This document shows, piece by piece, positions 59,909 through 64,000 of a DNA stretch of 64,000 nucleotides (positions within the stretch are counted from its first letter, which is position 1; each line of letters starts with the position of its first letter). This stretch comes from Pyrenophora tritici-repentis (lineage: Eukaryota > Ascomycota > Dothideomycetes > Pleosporales > Pleosporaceae): positions 868,001-932,000 of the forward strand of contig NC_089398.1 of NCBI RefSeq assembly GCF_003171515.1, read 5' to 3'. The position numbers and the translations under genes were made by a program. Under the pieces are notes generated by a model. The model was not told where the DNA came from. It worked only from the letters and a program-made list of their open reading frames with translations, and did no database searches.

Positions 59909-60723
59909 TTATTTCTTCTTGGAGTCAGCCTCCTCAGCCTTGGCCTTGGCGCGCTTCTCCCGGACACCGACGAGGCGGGCCTCAGAGCGGGCGTCACGGA
60001 GCTTCCTGTAGGCGTTCTCGGTAGCCTCGTAGTTGCCAATGGGGCCCTCCTCGAATTCGACGACGTTCTTGATGGGCAGGGCAGCGGAGGTGGTGCGGAC
60101 GAGGTTGTCAGCGCTCTTAGCGGCCTTGACGTCCTCGGCGGAAGCATCACCCTGCTTGGTCTTGCCGTTGCGGCGGGGGAAGAGGATGAGACGCTTCCTG
60201 TACTCTTGGAGGCGCTCGACGTTGGCCTTGAGGCCCTCCTCGGAGAGGTTCTGGCGGCGAGGGTCGACCGAGATACCGATGGTGCGGGCGAACTTGCGGG
60301 GGATACCGGCGGCTGATTACTGTCAGTACGTGCTGTTCGAGAAAGTACGAGAAGATATGTACCCTTCAACTCAACGAGAGAGAAACCACGGCCGGGGCGG
60401 ACACGGCGGTTGTACTTGACAGTCGGGCAGCGAACGACGGGCCTCAGCTTGTCAACAGGCCTGGGGGCGACCTTTGCAGCCTTGGCAACACGCGCATTGC
60501 GTCTGGACTTCTTCTTGCCAGGCTATTTGCAGTGTCAGAATCTAAACACAGGCGCCACAACTCTCAGCAAGGTGAGAGGGGAATTACCTGGTCGAAGTGC
60601 ACGCGGACGTAGCGTTGCCTGTCAAAGTCAGCACTACTCAATATGAAGAATATGTACCTAGTATACTCACCAGTCCTTGTGGAAATGGTTCTTCTGGATC
60701 TGCTGGTTGTGCTTGATCGCCAT
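59909..60723 (-). CDS. RPL13: 60S ribosomal protein L13 (eL13)
   Basis: Four exons (60723-60671, 60618-60588, 60522-60363, 60312-59909) join to 215 aa, the usual eL13 length. The N-terminus is [58 protein letters not shown] and [12 protein letters not shown] follow, then [20 protein letters not shown]. It ends in a basic, Ala/Glu/Lys-rich tail (EEADSKKK). Introns crowd the 5' part, as is usual for fungal ribosomal protein genes. An unspliced open frame on the same strand running to 59755 is a different frame and not the protein. Confidence 0.96.
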
Positions 60724-61344
60724 TGTGTCGGATTGTCTATCGCAAGCTTGTCAGCCCTCGTCGTCCTTTTCTGAATCAATCGCAGCGCCGATTGTTTAAT
60801 GATTCGAATGCGCGATGCATGGGTTCTTGACGTACCTCGATGGCGGACCTGGTGGTTAGTTATCGTACGGCTGTCAGGGAGAAATGTCGAAGTTCGCGAT
60901 CAATTTTCGCTCTCGTGCGCGAGCCGAGTGACCGGCAAAACGTTGCGCCGGGGGTTAGCGTTGCCCCTAGTAGGAATGGCCGATGTCACCGAACAATCAC
61001 CGACTCATCTTACTGAATATCACGCCGACATGCGTACGAAATGACAGCACATAACACCTGATTGGAAGTGGTTTTGAGGTCGGTTTTCTGTCTCAAGTTT
61101 CTGGAGATGTAACATCTAATTAACACTCGCATGGAGAACTAGTCACAATGAGAAGATGATATGAACAGATCCCTATTTACCCATTGATATCGGGCGTTTA
61201 CTATACAAGAATGAATTACAAAAAGCGTAAAAATGTATCTTAGAAAAGGTGGAAACTCAACCAATCCACCTGAACCCAAATCTGTGCTTCCGTCACACAA
61301 CAATTGCCCCCAGAACAGAACCCCTAATACACCAAAACGAAGGA
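60724..61344. other. Upstream region of RPL13 and 3' region of the LRR gene
   Basis: This spacer of about 620 bp holds the RPL13 promoter and 5' UTR and the 3' UTR of the neighbouring minus-strand LRR gene. No coding gene is supported. Confidence 0.5.
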
Positions 61345-64000
61345 TTAAAAGCTCCCATCATTAGCGTCGAAAAACTCAGTCCCTGCACTATCAGCGCTCT
61401 TCCAACTCTCCCTTGGAATCTTGTCTTTGAGCCATGTCAGAACAGCATCTGTTCCCTTTTGGAGCACCTGTCGGTTGGGAACCCTGAACTTGTTCCCTTC
61501 GACCTCCAGGCCCGTCAAGGTGCCTTGGAGCAGGCCGATGCGTGGCTCTAGACGCTCAATGTCGTTGTTGCCTAGATTCACGATCCTCAGATTGGTCAAG
61601 CTATCGACGGATACTTCGGAAATCTTGTTGTCCGAAGCAAGCAGAGTCGTGAGCGAGGGAAACGACACATGAAGTATTGGGAGGATTCCAGAAAGGCGGT
61701 TGATCGAAACATCAAGAGTGACAAGATTAGGTGCGGTAAGGTATGTCGTCAGCGGCGTTAGAGAGGTAATCTTGTTGCTGGCGAGGCGAAGATCTCGGAG
61801 TTGTGGAAGATCGAGCGGAGCGGATAGTGCGACTTCGATGTTGTTCCTGGAGAGATCCAACAGAGTGAGATGGTCAAACTTCACTACGATGGACGGAATG
61901 GCCTCGAACTTGTTTCGCTGCAGGTGTAGTTGACGGAGTCCCTCTGCGAAGACCTCCAATGTGGCATCATCTATTTCCAGTTCACTCATGTCCTTGTCGG
62001 CGAGATCCAAGGTGCCTGAAGGAGTGAGTTGCCATTGGGTCTGAGTCTCTTCAACTGCGTTATCGAGGTCTTCGTCGATATTGGCTAGAGCTTCATCAGC
62101 TGGCAGTCGAGCAGCCAAGTCACGCTTCATCTCATCTGTGCCCATGGTGAGGAACTTGCGATCACGCAGTGGGTTCGCAGCGACTGTGAGATGATCCAGA
62201 CTCTCCATAAGAGCTATTTTCTCATCTAGCTGTGTAATGTCGTTTCCTGTAAAGTCCGCAGTACGGAGCTGGTGTAGAGTGACGAAGCCTTCCGGCAAGG
62301 CCGAAAGCTTGTTCTCGCCTACTAGAAGCGTGATTAGACTAACCCAGGTCGAGACAGTGGGTAGAGACGTAAGTCGGTTCGTGGAAACGTTGAGAACCTT
62401 GAGGGCAGGCAAGTCCATTGCATCGCCGTCGCATAAAGAAGTAAGTGAATTCTGTGCCACATGTAACTCCTGTAGGGCTGATACAGAATCTATGCTGAAT
62501 AGTGTGCCCCCGAGGCGGTTCTTCGATGCGTGAAGTTCAATGAGGGTCGATGAAAAGACCTGACGGGGAATAGAACGCAGCTGGTTGTCAGAAACATTAA
62601 GCGTTCGTAGTTGAGCCATGCGCTCAATGTCTATCGGTATGCTAGTCAGTTTGTTGGATTGTAGCTCGAGGACCTCTAAACCAGTAAGGTTGCAAAGGGC
62701 TGGAGAAAGGTCTCCTTGGAGATCGTTCTCTCCCAGCTTCAGTTCCCGCAGTGTTGGTATCTGAGCAATAACATCCAGCATATCCATAGATAGCTTGTTT
62801 CTTGACTGGGGTGTGTTAGCAGTGTACACCACACGCGCATCATAATCATCATAAGCCGCAGTGAGGGTTCACAAGTACATACCAAGTTCAATTTTGATAG
62901 CTGGGTGAGTCGCCTCATGCCGACTGGCAGCTCTCGAAGCAGGTTGCCGTGGAAATCAAGGTTCTGGACTCCCCCAAACTGAGGCCCAGCCTCGTCAGAA
63001 TCCACCATGTCTTCGACTGTGACATCCGGAAACATGCTGTCTGGAAGAATCTCCAGCTCGTTATCAGCAGCTAAGATGGTGCTAAGATCGACGACCTCGC
63101 CCCAGGCAACCTTTGTATCGTTGGGATCGTAAATGTACATGGAGAGGACATCGTCTGGGATCTCCTTCAATCCCATTGCCGCAATGTTCAGGCGCCCGTC
63201 CGAACGAGCGCTATCGATACGTCGTCGCAATACAGACTTGCCACCCTTTGGGTTCTGGTTGAAAGGATCATCTTCGAGCCCAAAGTCAAAAGTTGCAATT
63301 TCGGCAGGATCAGGCACGATGACATCTGTAGGCGGAGTGTTGTTCCTCACCGGCTCGGTCTTTGCCTGTTTAGCAGCTGCTCTTGCCTTTGCGATTTGTT
63401 CCCGCAGTGCGTTGGAAGAACTTGCGGGTTTGGGGGGCGATTCGGTAACGTCGGGCTTCTTTGCAGCCTTGGCTTTCGCAATGTGATCGCGCAGCGCGAC
63501 GGAAGAGCTGGGAACCCTTCGGACAGTGTCTGGTGTCTTCTTCACAGGGGTATCACGATTTGGCGAGGCGACTGCAGTTCCAGGAGGTGAAATAGCCTGA
63601 CCAAAAACATTGCCTAGTGATGGTTTGGGCTTCGGTGTTCGCGTAGCAAGGCTTTTGCTTGTTGATAGCGGTCGAGCTTTGGGCGTGTTCTGCAGGTTCT
63701 GGGTAGTAGACAATGTCGATGATGATGGCTGCTTCTTAACCGTCGATACGGAACGTGACACGGAGTTTGTTCTACTGGGCGTTACAGTAGATGTAGTGAC
63801 GCTTGCACTGGCGCTTCGCTGGCCGGGAGCTGTCATTGACAGTCTGTTGGATGGGCCACCAAGCCTCCTCGGTGTAGCTGGTGCTGCTTGTGGGGCGCCA
63901 TCACTTGTCGAGGGTCTACTGCCGTTCGACGTTGCGGAGGCTGGTCGCAGCGGAGGGGGCATGCTGTTGTCGGCATTGAAGAAACTCGACCTGCGTCTAC
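61345..64000 (-). CDS. Leucine-rich-repeat protein, LRRC40-like (5' end at window edge)
   Basis: Two exons (about 64000-62883, and 62805-61345) join across a 77-bp intron. The first ATG in the window is at 63962 and gives 846 aa. The frame stays open to the window edge (SSFFNADNSMPPP), so the true start may lie outside. The first 230 residues are Ser/Pro/Thr/Lys-rich and disordered, with a duplicated ALRDHIAKAKAA / ALREQIAKARAA motif. Some 20 leucine-rich repeats follow (for example LEVLELQSNKLTSIPIDIER and LRTLNVSDNQLRSIPRQV). The splice join LSKLNL-SRNKLSMDML continues a repeat. There is no signal peptide, membrane segment or catalytic domain. Likely an intracellular scaffold; function unknown. 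Confidence 0.88.

Noticed and set aside
59755..60369. 204-residue minus-strand frame overlapping RPL13
   Set aside because: Wrong frame over the last RPL13 exon; the Ala/Ser/Arg-rich product has no resemblance to any family, while eL13 is unambiguous.
1..64000. tRNA genes, rRNA, CRISPR arrays, secondary-metabolite cluster
   Set aside because: No cloverleaf-like B-box contexts, no rRNA stretches, no regularly spaced repeats and no polyketide or peptide synthase genes were seen.

Overview
The window is nuclear DNA of a filamentous ascomycete, most likely a dothideomycete of the Pleosporales type. The class is an inference from gene families and style, not a database match. Nearly every multi-exon gene uses short introns of about 47-60 bp with GTRNGT donors and CTAAC/CTRAC-like branch sites. 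Reading frames join exactly across the proposed splice sites. The products are typical fungal proteins: Aquarius/Cwf11, Ski2, Csm3, THO subunit 1, a conidiation-type homeobox factor, a Pth11-like receptor, a DUF1996 protein and GMC oxidoreductase. All start and splice calls were made by eye from the sequence.

Region 1 (about 0.5-15 kb) is a dense block of RNA-processing and genome-stability genes: the intron-binding helicase Aquarius (+), SKI2 (-), CSM3 (-) and THO1/HPR1 (+). CSM3 and THO1 share a 350-bp divergent promoter. Region 2 (15-33 kb) is sparse. A single-exon homeobox regulator sits between gene-free stretches of 3.8 kb and 7.9 kb, followed by the translation scaffold eIF4G (1406 aa).

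Region 3 (33-41.6 kb) is an accessory island between housekeeping genes. It holds a tiny four-exon LEA-like protein, a Pth11/rhodopsin-type receptor gene disrupted by a hAT-like MITE, a short-chain dehydrogenase with two reading-frame breaks, and a kinase-like gene with an altered DFG motif. Two copies of a second MITE family also lie here. Two more copies of that family lie at 5.5 kb and 44.4 kb.

Region 4 (41.7-49 kb) returns to core metabolism and transport: succinyl-CoA ligase beta, a charged DUF3245-like protein, a 3-ketoacyl-CoA thiolase, NTF2 (with a GC-AG intron) and a GRE2-type reductase. Region 5 (49.9-58.7 kb) holds a MetE/UROD-like protein, a secreted GMC oxidoreductase, a homeodomain plus C2H2 transcription factor with a one-base frame break, and a secreted DUF1996 protein. 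Region 6 (59.9-64 kb) holds ribosomal protein eL13 and a leucine-rich-repeat protein that runs to the window edge.

I saw no rRNA, tRNA, CRISPR array, complete autonomous transposon or secondary-metabolite cluster. The best candidates for something new are the two MITE families and the decaying island they mark.
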